Assembly (NCBI GenBank): GCA_018402545.1
Contig: JAGYIL010000001.1
Coordinates: forward strand, 806,001-870,000
DNA length: 64,000 bases
Direction of reading: 5' to 3'
Origin: Saccharospirillum sp.
Lineage (GTDB): Bacteria; Pseudomonadota; Gammaproteobacteria; Pseudomonadales; Natronospirillaceae
Part shown: in pieces, positions 41,769 through 51,752 of the stretch
Position numbering within the stretch: the first letter of the stretch is position 1
Layout of the letters: every line of letters begins with the position of its first letter
Made by a program: the position numbers and the translations under genes
The notes under the pieces: generated by a model
What the model was told of the DNA's origin: nothing
What the model saw: the letters and a program-made list of their open reading frames with translations, nothing else
Databases searched by the model: none

Positions 41769-42623
41769 ATGACGGGTACTCACGCCAGCGGGCCTGGCTG
41801 GCTATTTGGTGATCGCACCCTGGATCTCAGCGTGACCCGGGTAATGGGTGTGGTGAACGTTACTCCCGACAGTTTTTCAGACGGTGGCCGGTTTATTAAA
41901 GCCGAGGCTGCCCTGGCCCAGGCACGGCGTCTGGTGACGGCCGGCGCGAGTATTCTTGATGTGGGAGGGGAGAGCACGCGCCCGGGTGCCACCCCGGTGA
42001 GCGTGCAGCAAGAGCTGGACCGGGTTGTGCCCGTGGTTGAGGCGTTGGCGCGAGACACCGAGGTGATCTTGTCGGTCGATACCAGTACCCCGGAAGTCAT
42101 GCGCGAAGCCGCACATGCCGGAGCGCACCTGATCAACGATGTCCGTGCCTTGTCTCGCGAGGGTGCCTTGCAGGCCGCGGTGGATACCGGCCTGTCGGTC
42201 TGTCTGATGCACATGCAGGGCCAGCCCGGCACGATGCAGATGAGTCCGGAATACGACGATGTGGTTGCTGAAGTTGAGCGTTACCTCGATGCACGGATTA
42301 GCGCCTGTGAGGCCGCCGGACTGCAACGTCAGCAACTTTTGGTTGACCCGGGGTTTGGTTTTGGCAAGACACTGGGCCACAATCTCAGTTTACTGAAGCA
42401 TTTGCAGCGCTTTACCCGCTGGGGTTGCCCGGTGCTGGTGGGGCTGTCGCGCAAATCGATGATTGGCGATGTACTGGGCAAACCGGTCGATCAGCGTCTT
42501 TATGGCAGCCTGGCCGCTGCTGTTGCCGCGGCGATGAACGGCGCGTCCATCGTGCGTGTGCATGATGTGGCGGAAACCGCAGATGCCATTGCCGTGATCA
42601 ACGCCCTGCACCAGTCGGCGTAG
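41769..42623 (+). CDS. folP: Dihydropteroate synthase
   Basis: A 284-residue TIM-barrel enzyme that joins p-aminobenzoate to dihydropterin pyrophosphate in folate synthesis; it is the sulfonamide target. MGVVNVTPDSFSDGGRF near residue 24 and DVGGESTRPGA near 66 are both diagnostic. A metal/substrate motif, LVDPGFGFGKT, lies near 195. ATG 41769 follows AAAGGAGG; an in-frame TTG at 41748 lies before that ribosome-binding site and is rejected. Confidence 0.96.
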   Translation: MTGTHASGPGWLFGDRTLDLSVTRVMGVVNVTPDSFSDGGRFIKAEAALAQARRLVTAGASILDVGGESTRPGATPVSVQQELDRVVPVVEALARDTEVILSVDTSTPEVMREAAHAGAHLINDVRALSREGALQAAVDTGLSVCLMHMQGQPGTMQMSPEYDDVVAEVERYLDARISACEAAGLQRQQLLVDPGFGFGKTLGHNLSLLKHLQRFTRWGCPVLVGLSRKSMIGDVLGKPVDQRLYGSLAAAVAAAMNGASIVRVHDVAETADAIAVINALHQSA

Positions 42624-42683
42624 GAAAAGTCGTGTTTTTGGGGTGGCTTTGGCAAAAGCACCTTAAACCAAGGAGAAGAACGA

Positions 42684-44036
42684 GTGAGTCAGGAAAAACA
42701 GTATTTTGGCACGGATGGCATACGGGGCCGGGTTGGAAGCGGCGCCATTACTCCTGAATTTCTATTGAAACTGGGCTGGGCTGCCGGCCGGGTTTTCGCC
42801 AGTGAAGGGCATAGCAAGATACTGATCGGCAAAGACACCCGAATATCAGGTTATATGTTCGAGGCCGTGCTGGAAGCCGGCTTGTCGGCTGCCGGGTGCG
42901 ATATCCTGCTGGTCGGGCCAATGCCAACGCCTGCTGTTGCCTATCTGACCCGCGCGTTTCATGCAGACGCGGGCATCGTCATCTCTGCCTCGCACAACCC
43001 TTACTATGACAATGGCATCAAATTCTTCTCCGCAGACGGCACCAAGTTGCCGGATGACGTTGAGCTGGCCATCGAAGCCGAACTTGAAAAGGTGATGACC
43101 ACAGCTGAGAGTCACTTGTTGGGTAAGGCGTTGCGCATCAACGACGCCGGTGGTCGTTATGTAGAGTTTTGTAAGAGCACCTCGGGCTACCTAAACCTGG
43201 ACGGCCTGCACATCGTGCTCGATTGCGCCCATGGCGCCACCTACGATGTTGCCCCCAAGGTGTTTCGGGAGTTGGGCGCACGGGTCAGCCTGGTTGGCGC
43301 CACACCGGACGGCCTGAACATCAACAAGGGCGTGGGCTCAACCCACCCGGCCAGTCTGCAGCGAGCCGTTCTTGAGCAGGAGGCTGATCTGGGTATCGCC
43401 TTTGATGGCGACGGTGACCGGGTATTGATGGTCGACAACGAAGGTGAACTGGTCGATGGTGACGAATTGCTCTTCCTGCTGGCCATCCATCTGCACCGTC
43501 AGAATCGCCTGCAGGGTGGTGTAGTCGGTACGCTTATGACTAATCTGGGTCTTGAAGTGGCGCTCAGGAAAGAGGGCATCGAGCTGGTTCGGGCACAGGT
43601 GGGTGATCGCTATGTGATGGAGCAGCTGCACCAGCGTGGCTGGGTATTGGGGGGCGAGAATTCCGGACACCTGGTGTGCAAGCATGTCACCACCACGGGG
43701 GATGGCATTGTTGCCGCTTTGCAGGTGCTGTGCGCCTTGCAGGCCGCCGACCAGACGCTGTCGCAGGCCAAATCCGGCATGCGCAAATACCCTCAGGTCA
43801 TGATCAATGTGCAAATGCCGAACAAGATGGATGTTCAGGCGTTGCCTGAAGTACAGGCCGAGCTGGATGTGCAGGCCGGGGTGTTGGGCGATGCAGGTCG
43901 CATACTGCTGCGTCCATCCGGTACTGAACCGCTGGTGCGGGTCATGGTTGAAGGGGAAGACATTGGCCAGGTCAAACGCAGTTGTGAGCGGTTGGCCGGT
44001 GTTGTCAAGGCGGCGGTCGAGGCTGCAACGGTATAA
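42684..44036 (+). CDS. glmM: Phosphoglucosamine mutase
   Basis: A 450-residue enzyme converting glucosamine-6-phosphate to glucosamine-1-phosphate for peptidoglycan and LPS. The N-terminus has [12 protein letters not shown]. The phosphoserine loop is [13 protein letters not shown] near residue 101, the metal loop [11 protein letters not shown] near 240, and the phosphate-binding loop [14 protein letters not shown] near 410. The start is GTG 42684 after AAGGAGAA. Confidence 0.97.
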   Translation: MSQEKQYFGTDGIRGRVGSGAITPEFLLKLGWAAGRVFASEGHSKILIGKDTRISGYMFEAVLEAGLSAAGCDILLVGPMPTPAVAYLTRAFHADAGIVISASHNPYYDNGIKFFSADGTKLPDDVELAIEAELEKVMTTAESHLLGKALRINDAGGRYVEFCKSTSGYLNLDGLHIVLDCAHGATYDVAPKVFRELGARVSLVGATPDGLNINKGVGSTHPASLQRAVLEQEADLGIAFDGDGDRVLMVDNEGELVDGDELLFLLAIHLHRQNRLQGGVVGTLMTNLGLEVALRKEGIELVRAQVGDRYVMEQLHQRGWVLGGENSGHLVCKHVTTTGDGIVAALQVLCALQAADQTLSQAKSGMRKYPQVMINVQMPNKMDVQALPEVQAELDVQAGVLGDAGRILLRPSGTEPLVRVMVEGEDIGQVKRSCERLAGVVKAAVEAATV

Positions 44037-44138
44037 TTTGCCGGAAAAAGTAACCCCAATTCCACGGAATGTCGCGCTCAGCCACTGGGGTTTATGGGGT
44101 AAGCTGTTGTTTTAACCCCGTTTTTCCCAAACAGCCTG

Positions 44139-44167
44139 TTGCTCGGCTGGTGGAAAGGCAGTACACT
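44139..44167 (+). promoter_or_regulatory. Candidate tpiA-secG promoter
   Basis: TTGCTC (44139-44144), 17-bp spacer, TACACT (44162-44167), 26 bp before the tpiA start. An imperfect hairpin AACCCCA/TGGGGTT (about 44053-44092) after glmM may end the preceding transcript. Confidence 0.5.
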
Positions 44168-44193
44168 CTGCGCCCGATTTAAGGAGGTCAGGC

Positions 44194-44949
44194 ATGCGAC
44201 GCAAACTGGTAGCCGCAAACTGGAAGATGAATGGCGACAAGGCTGCTAACAGCGCTTTGTTGACGGCATTTGTACAGGGAATCGATACCGCAGCGATCGA
44301 TGCTGTTGTGTTTCCTCCTGCTGTTTACCTGGATCAGGTAGCGTCGGCCGTCGCCGGCAGTGGCATTCGATATGGTATTCAGAATGTCCATGCTGCTGAG
44401 AAAGGGGCCTATACCGGTGAGATTTCACTGGGAATGGTGAAGGATTTTGGGGCCGACTACGTTTTGGTGGGCCACTCCGAGCGCCGTGAGCTCTTCGCTG
44501 AGAGCGACAGCGTTGTCGCCGGGAAGGTCCAGGCAGCTCTGGCTGCTGGTGTAGTGCCGATGCTTTGCGTCGGCGAGACGCTCGCCGAGCGCGAAGCTGA
44601 CCAGACGGAAGCCGTCGTCGGTCGCCAGTTGCAGGCGGTATTGGATGTCGTTGGCATCGAAGCGTTTGCGACGATTGTTGTTGCTTATGAGCCCGTTTGG
44701 GCAATAGGCACCGGTAAGACCGCTTCGCCCGAACAGGCTCAGGCGGTGCATGCGTTTATTCGAGGTTTATTGGCGCAGGCGTCCGAGTCTGTTGCCGGGA
44801 AGTGCCGGGTGCTCTATGGCGGCAGTGTTAAGGCGTCCAGTGCACAGGAATTGTTTCAGCAACCCGACATTGATGGCGGGCTGGTAGGGGGGGCATCACT
44901 GCTCGCCGACGAGTTTGTTGCGATCTGTCAGGCTGCGAAAGGGGTTTAA
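44194..44949 (+). CDS. tpiA: Triose-phosphate isomerase
   Basis: A 251-residue glycolytic TIM barrel interconverting dihydroxyacetone phosphate and glyceraldehyde-3-phosphate. Active-site residues are all visible: lysine in AANWKMNGD (near 11), histidine in LVGHSERRE (near 95) and glutamate in VAYEPVWAIGTGK (near 168). The phosphate-binding YGGSVKASSA lies near 209. Placement between glmM and secG is common in pseudomonads. ATG 44194 follows AAGGAGG. Confidence 0.97.
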   Translation: MRRKLVAANWKMNGDKAANSALLTAFVQGIDTAAIDAVVFPPAVYLDQVASAVAGSGIRYGIQNVHAAEKGAYTGEISLGMVKDFGADYVLVGHSERRELFAESDSVVAGKVQAALAAGVVPMLCVGETLAEREADQTEAVVGRQLQAVLDVVGIEAFATIVVAYEPVWAIGTGKTASPEQAQAVHAFIRGLLAQASESVAGKCRVLYGGSVKASSAQELFQQPDIDGGLVGGASLLADEFVAICQAAKGV

Positions 44950-44952
44950 CGA

Positions 44953-45294
44953 ATGGCTATCGAAAATTTGGTGTTGGTGGTTCATGTTCTGCTGGGTCTG
45001 GGTGTTGTCGGTTTCGTACTGATCCAGCGTGGCAAGGGCGCCGATGCAGGGGCCTCCTTTGGTGGCGGTGCCTCGCAAACCGTGTTCGGCAGTGGTGGCA
45101 GTGCCAACTTCCTGACCCGCACCACCGCCATACTGGCGACCGGTTTCTTTCTAACCAGTTTTGGTTTGGCGTACATTGCCAAGCAAAAAGCGGAAGGTCT
45201 TGATGACCTGGGTCTGGACATTCCTGCGGTAGAACAAACCGAGGAAGCGCCAGTTGCACCCGAACAGAATACTTTGGATATACCGGCCGAGTAA
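44953..45294 (+). CDS. secG: Preprotein translocase subunit SecG
   Basis: A 113-residue small subunit of the SecYEG channel. Two membrane helices (about 5-23 and 53-73) flank a glycine-rich loop (GKGADAGASFGGGASQTVFG), as expected. The C-terminus is acidic. ATG 44953 is 3 bp after the tpiA stop, and a tRNA gene follows 27 bp later, as in E. coli secG-leuU. Confidence 0.94.
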   Translation: MAIENLVLVVHVLLGLGVVGFVLIQRGKGADAGASFGGGASQTVFGSGGSANFLTRTTAILATGFFLTSFGLAYIAKQKAEGLDDLGLDIPAVEQTEEAPVAPEQNTLDIPAE

Positions 45295-45321
45295 AGAATA
45301 GCCCGACCGGGGAACGCTTTT

Positions 45322-45408
45322 GCCGACGTGGTGGAATTGGTAGACACGCCATCTTGAGGGGGTGGTGGGCTTATGCCCGTGCTAGTTCGAGTCTAGTCGT
45401 CGGCACCA
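45322..45408 (+). tRNA. tRNA-Leu (anticodon GAG)
   Basis: An 87-nt class-II tRNA. The acceptor stem GCCGACG/CGTCGGC encloses a long variable arm, anticodon GAG in TCTTGAGGG, TTCGAGTC in the T-arm, and an encoded CCA end. It sits right after secG, equivalent to E. coli leuU. Confidence 0.96.
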
Positions 45409-45411
45409 CTT

Positions 45412-45441
45412 AAAAGGCCTGTGCGAGCAGGCCTTTTTCTT
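45412..45441 (+). terminator. Intrinsic terminator after tRNA-Leu
   Basis: AAAAGGCCTG pairs with CAGGCCTTTTT around TGCGAG, then TCTTTTT. It ends the tpiA-secG-tRNA(Leu) transcript. Confidence 0.88.
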
Positions 45442-45466
45442 TTTGGGGGACTTTCCGGGCTTTGCC

Positions 45467-45495
45467 TTGAAAGTCGGGCGGGGCATCCCTATAAT
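45467..45495 (+). promoter_or_regulatory. Strong promoter of the tRNA(fMet)-rimP region
   Basis: TTGAAA (45467-45472), exact 17-bp spacer, consensus TATAAT (45490-45495), and a GC-rich start region GCCGCCGCC typical of stringently controlled stable-RNA promoters. Transcription would cross both 126-bp tRNA-half units before reaching tRNA(fMet). Confidence 0.8.
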
Positions 45496-45570
45496 GCCGC
45501 CGCCTGAGGAGTGTGAATTCCTCGATGTTCTATGGTCCGGGCTGATCGGACGAAGCATTAAAAGTTTATT

Positions 45571-45898
<328 letters not shown>

Positions 45899-45926
45899 TA
45901 TTTAGAAAGTTGGTAAGCGAAAGCGC

Positions 45927-45980
45927 CCCGAAGGTCGTAGCCGGGACGCCGGCCGGTTAAATCCCGCCCCCGCTACCATA
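45927..45980 (+). pseudogene. Broken 3' half of tRNA(fMet)
   Basis: CCCGAAGGTCGTAG, then a 15-nt insertion replacing the start of the T-arm, then GTTAAATCCCGCCCCCGCTA-CCATA. This mirrors the 3' half of the adjacent intact fMet gene, including its CCA and following ATA. It cannot fold as a tRNA. Confidence 0.7.
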
Positions 45981-46114
45981 TCCAGGTGGAAGCAGCCGTA
46001 TATCATTGGCTCTCACCGAACAACATACAAGGATAGGTATGTTGTAGGGTCTGCAGACCCTCGGAAGCCAGAGGGCCTTCCGACTCATAGACTGGTCTGC
46101 GAGACCACGACTTG

Positions 46115-46139
46115 AAGCCCCTCCTAGCAGGGGCTTTTT
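46115..46139 (+). terminator. Intrinsic terminator in the tRNA(fMet)-rimP leader
   Basis: AAGCCCCT (46115-46122) pairs with AGGGGCTTTTT (46129-46139). It lies between tRNA(fMet) and rimP, where it could limit flow from the tRNA promoter into the nusA operon. Confidence 0.85.
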
Positions 46140-46337
46140 GTTAGCAGGCTGGTCGGTTTTCCGTAGAGCTTCGTGTTTTGAGGCTCACCTGCGTGAACCG
46201 CACGAGTGCGGAACCGTTGGGATCTCAGTGTTATCGATCTGGGCCTGCGGAGCCAACGGAAGGCGTTGGTTCCAAAGTTGCCCTTTTTTTGGCTCTGAAA
46301 AAGTCAGCTAAGGGCACGACATCATTGAATACAAGTC

Positions 46338-46379
46338 AGTGGCGGCGCCACTGGCAACAGGCAGGCCCGGAAACCGGGC
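46338..46379 (+). promoter_or_regulatory. Twin hairpins just before rimP
   Basis: CAGTGGCG/CGCCACTG and then GCCCGG-AAA-CCGGGC end about 16 bp before the rimP ATG, near its GAGGGG ribosome-binding site. They may affect rimP translation or NusA feedback; this is inference. The rest of 46140-46337 shows no gene. Confidence 0.4.
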
Positions 46380-46395
46380 TCACAGAGGGGTTTGA

Positions 46396-46857
46396 ATGGC
46401 AAAGGTCGACGAACTGAATGCAATGCTGGAACCGGTGATTACCGGCCTGGGTTTTGTATTCTGGGGTCTGGAATTTTCAGCACAGGGCAAGCACAGCACC
46501 CTGCGCGTGTACATTGATCACGAAGACGGGATCAATGTGGATCAGTGCGCGGAAGTGAGCCGCCAGATCAGCGCGGTGATGGATGTTGAAGACCCGATCA
46601 GTCAGAACTACACCCTGGAGGTCTCCTCCCCGGGTATGGATCGTCCTTTGTTCAGTCTTGAACAGTTTTCAGCGTATCTGGGTGAATGGGTTCAGGTGCG
46701 TTTGCGTGCGCCGTTTGAAGGGCGTCGTAAATTCAAAGGTGTGCTGTCCGCGATAGAGGATCAGGACATCTGCGTGACCGTTGATGGTATGGACTATTTG
46801 TTGCCGATCGAAAGCATCGACAAAGCCAACCTGATACCGAACTTTGACAAGCAATAA
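46396..46857 (+). CDS. rimP: Ribosome maturation factor RimP
   Basis: A 153-residue protein needed for 30S assembly. The two-domain pattern is visible: an N-terminal alpha/beta domain with [20 protein letters not shown] near residue 28 and [11 protein letters not shown] near 76, then an Sm-like C-terminal barrel from about 90. It heads the nusA-infB operon as in E. coli. Confidence 0.95.
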   Translation: MAKVDELNAMLEPVITGLGFVFWGLEFSAQGKHSTLRVYIDHEDGINVDQCAEVSRQISAVMDVEDPISQNYTLEVSSPGMDRPLFSLEQFSAYLGEWVQVRLRAPFEGRRKFKGVLSAIEDQDICVTVDGMDYLLPIESIDKANLIPNFDKQ

Positions 46858-46914
46858 ACCGATTAACCGAAAGGAAAGCCCGGTCAACCGCCCGGCAAAC
46901 AAGAGGCTGAGACG

Positions 46915-48414
46915 ATGAGTAAAGAAATTCTCCTGGTCGTGGACGCAGTAGCGAATGAGAAAGGTGTGTCCCGAGAGGTCATCTTTGATGCCATGGAGCT
47001 GGCTCTGGCAGCCGCTGCCAAGAAGCGCTTCGACGAAGATGAAGAAGGCGAGATCGACATTCACGTTGTGATCGACCGCAAGACCGGTGAGTACCAGACC
47101 TTTCGTCGCTGGACTGTGATGGGAAATGATGGCGTTCCAACCCTGGGTTGCGAATGGACCACTCAGGAAGCCCATGAAGTCGACAAGACATTGCAAGAGG
47201 GCGACACCTACGAAGAGGTGATCGAGAACGCTGAATTTGGCCGCATCAGCGCTCAGGCAGCGAAGCAGATCATCGTGCAGAAAGTGCGTGAAGCCGAGCG
47301 GGCAAAAATTGTTGAGCAATACCGTGAGCGTGTTGGTGAAATGGTGCTGGGCACGGTCAAGAAAGTGACTCGTGACAACATTATTGTAGACCTTGGTAAC
47401 AACGCTGAAGCCGTGATGCCGCGTGAATCAGTAATCGGGCGTGAAACCTTCCGCATCGGTGACCGGGTTCGTGCCGTGTTGCAGGACATTCGTGCTGAAG
47501 GCCGTGGCCCGCAGCTCGAACTGAGCCGCGCCAGCAACGACATGCTGATCGAACTGTTCCGCATTGAAGTGCCGGAGATACAGGAAGAAGTGATCGAAAT
47601 TCGCGGTTGTGCCCGTGACCCTGGCTCTCGTGCCAAGATCGCGGTTAAAACCAATGACGGTCGTATCGACCCGGTGGGTGCCTGCGTGGGTATGCGCGGT
47701 TCGCGTGTGCAGGCGGTATCGAACGAACTGAACAATGAGCGTGTCGACATCATATTGTGGGACGACAACCCGGCCCAACTGGTGATTAACGCCATGGCAC
47801 CGGCCGAAGTAGCCTCCATCGTGATGGATGAAGATACCCACACCATGGATGTCGCCGTTGCTGCCGACAATCTGGCCATCGCCATTGGTCGCAGTGGCCA
47901 GAACGTACGGCTTGCCAGTGAACTGACTGGCTGGGTCATCAACGTGATGACCGAGGAAGAAGCCGACGAGAAACAGGAAGAGGAAGCCGGTCGCCTGGTT
48001 ACCTATTTTGAAGAGAAGCTGGATGTCGATGAAGACATTGCTGCCATTCTGGCAGAGGAAGGCTTCACCACACTGGAAGAGGTCGCTTACGTACCTCTAG
48101 AGGAAATGCTTGGCATTGAAGGGTTCGACGAAAACATCGTGACCGAACTGCGTCAGCGTGCAAAAGACATGTTACTGACGCTGGAACTGGCGAGTGAAGA
48201 GCAACTGGATTCCGCAACACCCAGTGACGATTTGCTGAGCCTGGACGGCATGGATGAGCACCTGGCCCGCCTGTTGGCGAGCAAAGGCATCGCCACGATG
48301 GAAGATCTAGCGGAACAGAGTATCGATGACCTGATGGACATCGATGATATGGACGAGGAACGGGCTGGCCAATTGATTATGGCGGCACGGGCACCTTGGT
48401 TTGAGAATGAGTAA
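46915..48414 (+). CDS. nusA: Transcription termination/antitermination factor NusA
   Basis: A 499-residue RNA polymerase-binding factor. An N-terminal polymerase-binding domain (1-125) is followed by S1 (about 135-200), KH1 and KH2 (about 205-345; [18 protein letters not shown] and [19 protein letters not shown]), and two acidic C-terminal repeats (about 365-430 and 440-499). The two acidic repeats are typical of gammaproteobacteria. It is 57 bp after rimP and 19 bp before infB. Confidence 0.97.
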   Translation: MSKEILLVVDAVANEKGVSREVIFDAMELALAAAAKKRFDEDEEGEIDIHVVIDRKTGEYQTFRRWTVMGNDGVPTLGCEWTTQEAHEVDKTLQEGDTYEEVIENAEFGRISAQAAKQIIVQKVREAERAKIVEQYRERVGEMVLGTVKKVTRDNIIVDLGNNAEAVMPRESVIGRETFRIGDRVRAVLQDIRAEGRGPQLELSRASNDMLIELFRIEVPEIQEEVIEIRGCARDPGSRAKIAVKTNDGRIDPVGACVGMRGSRVQAVSNELNNERVDIILWDDNPAQLVINAMAPAEVASIVMDEDTHTMDVAVAADNLAIAIGRSGQNVRLASELTGWVINVMTEEEADEKQEEEAGRLVTYFEEKLDVDEDIAAILAEEGFTTLEEVAYVPLEEMLGIEGFDENIVTELRQRAKDMLLTLELASEEQLDSATPSDDLLSLDGMDEHLARLLASKGIATMEDLAEQSIDDLMDIDDMDEERAGQLIMAARAPWFENE

Positions 48415-48433
48415 TCACGGGTAGGAGGAATCC

Positions 48434-51022
48434 ATGGCAGAAGTCACCGTTAAACAACTGGCGGAAAGCGTTGGTACACCCGTTGATCGTTTATTGAAAC
48501 AAATGAGCGATGCTGGTCTGCCGCAAAAGTCTGAGGGCGAAGCGGTTAATGATGACCAGAAGCAGACACTGTTGACGTATTTGAAAACAAGTCACGGTGA
48601 AGACAGCGGAGCCCCCAAGAAGATCACGTTGAAGCGCAAAGTCACCACCACCTTGAAAACCAGTGGTGGCGGTCGTGGCAAGACGGTCAATATCGAAGTG
48701 CGCAAGAAGCGTACTTACATGAAGCGCGATGCCGTTGAAGGCAGCAGCGATGCAGCACCGACGGAAGCGGCAGCCCCCGTGGCGACGGCCGATACGTCGG
48801 CCAGCCGCCGGGCTGAAGAAGACGCGAAGCTTGAAGCAGCACGGGCACGTGCCGCCGAAGAGAAGGCGCGTGAAGAAGCCGAACGTCGTGAAGCAGAAAA
48901 GAAGCGTGCGTCGAAAGCTGAACCCCAGAAAGTTGAGGAAGAAGTTGATCCGCAACAGGCGGTGGCTGATGCCGAGGCCAAAATGGCCAAGGAAGATCGC
49001 ACCACCGACAAGAAGAAGCATAAGACGGCTGAACGCCCGATGCGGGTGGACGATGGCCCGGCAGCAGACAGCCGCAAGGCCGGTCACAAGAAGGGCGGCA
49101 AGAAGGCGGAAGTGGCGCAGCGCGTTAACACCGGTCGTGGCGGCAACAAGCATCAGCAGATGCTGTCGGCCCTGGACGATGGAGATGGCATGGGCCGTCG
49201 CCGTCGTGCCAAGCGTGGTGGTAACAAGAAGCGCGATCACCAGTTTGAGCGTCCGACCGCACCCGTAGTGCGTGAAGTGCAACTGGGTGAAGCCATCACC
49301 GTGGCAGAACTGGCCAGTCAGATGTCGGTCAAGGCCGCTGAAGTGGTGAAGATCCTGTTCAAGATGGGCGTTATGGTTACCGTTAACCAGGCCATCGATC
49401 AGGACACCGCGATTCTGGTGATCGAAGAAATGGGTCACAAGTACACCGTGGTGAATGAAAACGCCATGGAAGATGATGTGATGGAGGTGACGTATAGTGG
49501 TGATGTCGCTCCTCGTGCACCGGTTGTAACCGTTATGGGTCACGTTGACCACGGTAAGACCAGCCTGCTCGATCACATTCGTCGCACTCGTGTCGCAGCC
49601 GGCGAATCCGGTGGTATTACCCAGCACATTGGGGCGTACCACGTTGAGACCGACAAGGGCATGATCACCTTCCTGGATACACCGGGACACGCGGCCTTTA
49701 CTGCCATGCGTGCCCGCGGTGCCAAGGCAACGGATGTGGTGATTCTGGTTGTCGCCGCAGACGACGGTGTGATGCCGCAGACTGAAGAAGCCGTTCAACA
49801 CGCCCGTGCCGCCGGCGTTCCGCTGATCGTGGCCATCAACAAGATGGACAAGGATTCGGCAGACCCGGATCGGGTGATCAACGAGCTGTCGCAGCGCAAC
49901 GTGATCCCGGAATCCTGGGGTGGTGATACGCAGTTTGTTCAGGTCTCGGCGCACACTGGTCAGGGCATTGATGAGCTGCTCGACGCGGTTCTGCTGCAGG
50001 CTGAAGTACTTGAGCTGAAAGCGCACCATGAAGGCCCGGGTAAGGGTACCGTCGTGGAATCGAGCCTCGACAAGGGCCGTGGCGCTGTTGCCACTGTTCT
50101 GGTTCAGTCCGGTCGTCTGAAGAAGGGTGATGTGGTTCTGGCGGGTACCTTCTACGGTAAGGTTCGTGCGCTGCTGGATGAAACCGGTAAGCAAATCGAC
50201 GAAGCCGGTCCGTCCATTCCAGTCGAGATTCTCGGCCTGAACGGTACGCCGGATGCCGGTGACGAGTTTGTGGTCTCTGAAAGCGAACGTTCAGCCCGTG
50301 AAGTCGCCGAGATGCGCTCCATGCGCACCAAAGAGTCGGCACATGCCCAGCAGCAGGCGGCGAAACTCGACGCTTTGTTCCAGGGTATGGGTTCTGAAGA
50401 CAAGAAAGTACTGAACGTGGTACTGAAGACCGACGTTCGCGGCTCACTCGAAGCCCTGACCGCTTCATTGCAGAAACTGGGCAACGAAGAAGTGAAGGTT
50501 AACGTGATTGCCAGCGGTGTTGGTGCGATCTCGGAATCCGATGCCAACCTCGCGATTACTTCGCAGGCGGTCGTATTCGGTTTCAACGTGCGCGCCACCG
50601 GTAAAGCCCGGACTGTGATCGAGCAGGCAGGCCTGGATCTGCGTTACTACAACGTGATCTATAACCTGATCGACGATGTCAAAGCCGCACTGAACGGTCT
50701 GTTGTCGCCGGATCTGCGTGAAGAGATTGTTGGCCTGGCCGAAGTACGTGATGTCTTCAACTCGCCCAAGTTCGGGCAAGTGGCCGGTTGTATGGTCATC
50801 GAAGGCAGCATGCACCGCAGCAAGCGCATTCGTGTATTGCGTGACGAAGTGGTCATCTATGAAGGCGAGCTGGAATCCCTGCGTCGTTTCAAAGATGATG
50901 TCCAGGAAGTTCGTCAGGGCATGGAATGCGGTATTGGCGTCAAGAACTACAATGACGTTAAAGCCGGTGACAAGATCGAAGTCTTTGATGTTAAGGAATT
51001 TGCGCGCACCATCGATGATTGA
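48434..51022 (+). CDS. infB: Translation initiation factor IF-2
   Basis: An 862-residue GTPase that brings formyl-Met-tRNA to the 30S subunit. An IF2-N domain (1-52) is followed by a long charged Ala/Glu/Lys/Arg linker (about 100-270), a second IF2-N-like domain (about 285-340) and the G domain. G1 is [12 protein letters not shown] near 371, G3 DTPGHAAF near 417, and G4 NKMD near 471. C-terminal domains bind fMet-tRNA. Large antisense frames over this gene are composition shadows. Confidence 0.97.
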   Translation: MAEVTVKQLAESVGTPVDRLLKQMSDAGLPQKSEGEAVNDDQKQTLLTYLKTSHGEDSGAPKKITLKRKVTTTLKTSGGGRGKTVNIEVRKKRTYMKRDAVEGSSDAAPTEAAAPVATADTSASRRAEEDAKLEAARARAAEEKAREEAERREAEKKRASKAEPQKVEEEVDPQQAVADAEAKMAKEDRTTDKKKHKTAERPMRVDDGPAADSRKAGHKKGGKKAEVAQRVNTGRGGNKHQQMLSALDDGDGMGRRRRAKRGGNKKRDHQFERPTAPVVREVQLGEAITVAELASQMSVKAAEVVKILFKMGVMVTVNQAIDQDTAILVIEEMGHKYTVVNENAMEDDVMEVTYSGDVAPRAPVVTVMGHVDHGKTSLLDHIRRTRVAAGESGGITQHIGAYHVETDKGMITFLDTPGHAAFTAMRARGAKATDVVILVVAADDGVMPQTEEAVQHARAAGVPLIVAINKMDKDSADPDRVINELSQRNVIPESWGGDTQFVQVSAHTGQGIDELLDAVLLQAEVLELKAHHEGPGKGTVVESSLDKGRGAVATVLVQSGRLKKGDVVLAGTFYGKVRALLDETGKQIDEAGPSIPVEILGLNGTPDAGDEFVVSESERSAREVAEMRSMRTKESAHAQQQAAKLDALFQGMGSEDKKVLNVVLKTDVRGSLEALTASLQKLGNEEVKVNVIASGVGAISESDANLAITSQAVVFGFNVRATGKARTVIEQAGLDLRYYNVIYNLIDDVKAALNGLLSPDLREEIVGLAEVRDVFNSPKFGQVAGCMVIEGSMHRSKRIRVLRDEVVIYEGELESLRRFKDDVQEVRQGMECGIGVKNYNDVKAGDKIEVFDVKEFARTIDD

Positions 51023-51040
51023 TGCGTAGCCGGTTCCTGA

Positions 51041-51072
51041 CAACCCCGGCTTGTCCGGGGTTGTCTGTTTTA
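51041..51072 (+). terminator. Hairpin terminator after infB
   Basis: ACAACCCCGG (51041-51050) pairs perfectly with CCGGGGTTGT (51056-51065), then CTGTTTTA. It lies 18 bp past infB inside what is usually a continuous operon, just before element A4. Confidence 0.75.
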
Positions 51073-51118
51073 TAGAGGCACGTTTCCGCGTTCGGGTTTG
51101 CTTTGTTGCCAGGGGCTC

Positions 51119-51231
51119 GTGCCAGGCACCGGGTGTACCTATCCGGGGTCGGCGTAAACCCTTCCATGGGGCCTAGTCCGCAACATCCATGTTGCGGACT
51201 ACCCCGGAGAGGTACACCCGGTACCTGGCAC
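51119..51231 (+). repeat. Palindromic element A4 (constant core, variable arms)
   Basis: The left arm GTGCCAGGCACCGGGTGTAC leads to CTATCCGGGG; the right arm CCCCGGAGAGGTACACCCGG leads to TACCTGGCAC. The core is GGGGCCTAGTCCGCAACATC with hairpin CCGCAACA/TGTTGCGG. Both sides of that small hairpin differ from the other copies in a matching way. It sits between infB and rbfA. Confidence 0.85.
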
Positions 51232-51305
51232 TTAGTGTATTGCGAACGCCGAATCTTGAGTTATAAAAACCGAGTTATTTCCCCTATTCGCAAGAGGGCC
51301 GCATC

Positions 51306-51749
51306 ATGGCCAAAGAAAACAGTCGTATCCGGCGCATTGCCGACCAGATGCAGCGTGACCTGTCGGTGATTATCCAGCAGGAAGTGAAGGATCCGCGCCT
51401 CGGCATGGTGACCCTGAACGATGTTAAGGTCAGCAAGGATTTGTCCTACGCCGACATCTATTTTACCTGCATGGTATTCGGCGAAAGTGCCGAAGCTGAT
51501 ATTGAACGCAGTGAACAGGAAGCAGTTCTGAACAAGGCTTCCGGCTTTTTGCGTACGATACTGGCACGTGAGCTCAAGCTGCGGGTTATGCCATTGCTGC
51601 GCTTTCACTACGACCCAACATTGGAGTCGGGTGCTCGCCTGTCGGGCCTGATCAACGAAGCCGTGCGTCAGGATAAAGCCAGAAACACCGATGACGCTGC
51701 CGGCGAAGGCTCTTCAGACGCGCAATCTTCAGACAAAGATCCGTCCTGA
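51306..51749 (+). CDS. rbfA: Ribosome-binding factor A
   Basis: A 147-residue KH-like 30S assembly factor important for 16S 5'-end maturation and cold growth. IADQMQRDLSVIIQQEVKDP near residue 12 and LKLRVMPLLRFHYDPTLESG near 90 are diagnostic. The C-terminal ~25 residues are a polar, Ser/Asp-rich tail. Only 3 bp separate it from truB. It has no obvious promoter downstream of element A4. Confidence 0.95.
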   Translation: MAKENSRIRRIADQMQRDLSVIIQQEVKDPRLGMVTLNDVKVSKDLSYADIYFTCMVFGESAEADIERSEQEAVLNKASGFLRTILARELKLRVMPLLRFHYDPTLESGARLSGLINEAVRQDKARNTDDAAGEGSSDAQSSDKDPS

Positions 51750-51752
51750 TTC

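Noticed and set aside
48491-50194. 567-codon open frame antisense to infB
   Set aside because: Composition shadow of a strongly codon-biased gene; the sense frame is full-length IF-2 with all G motifs.
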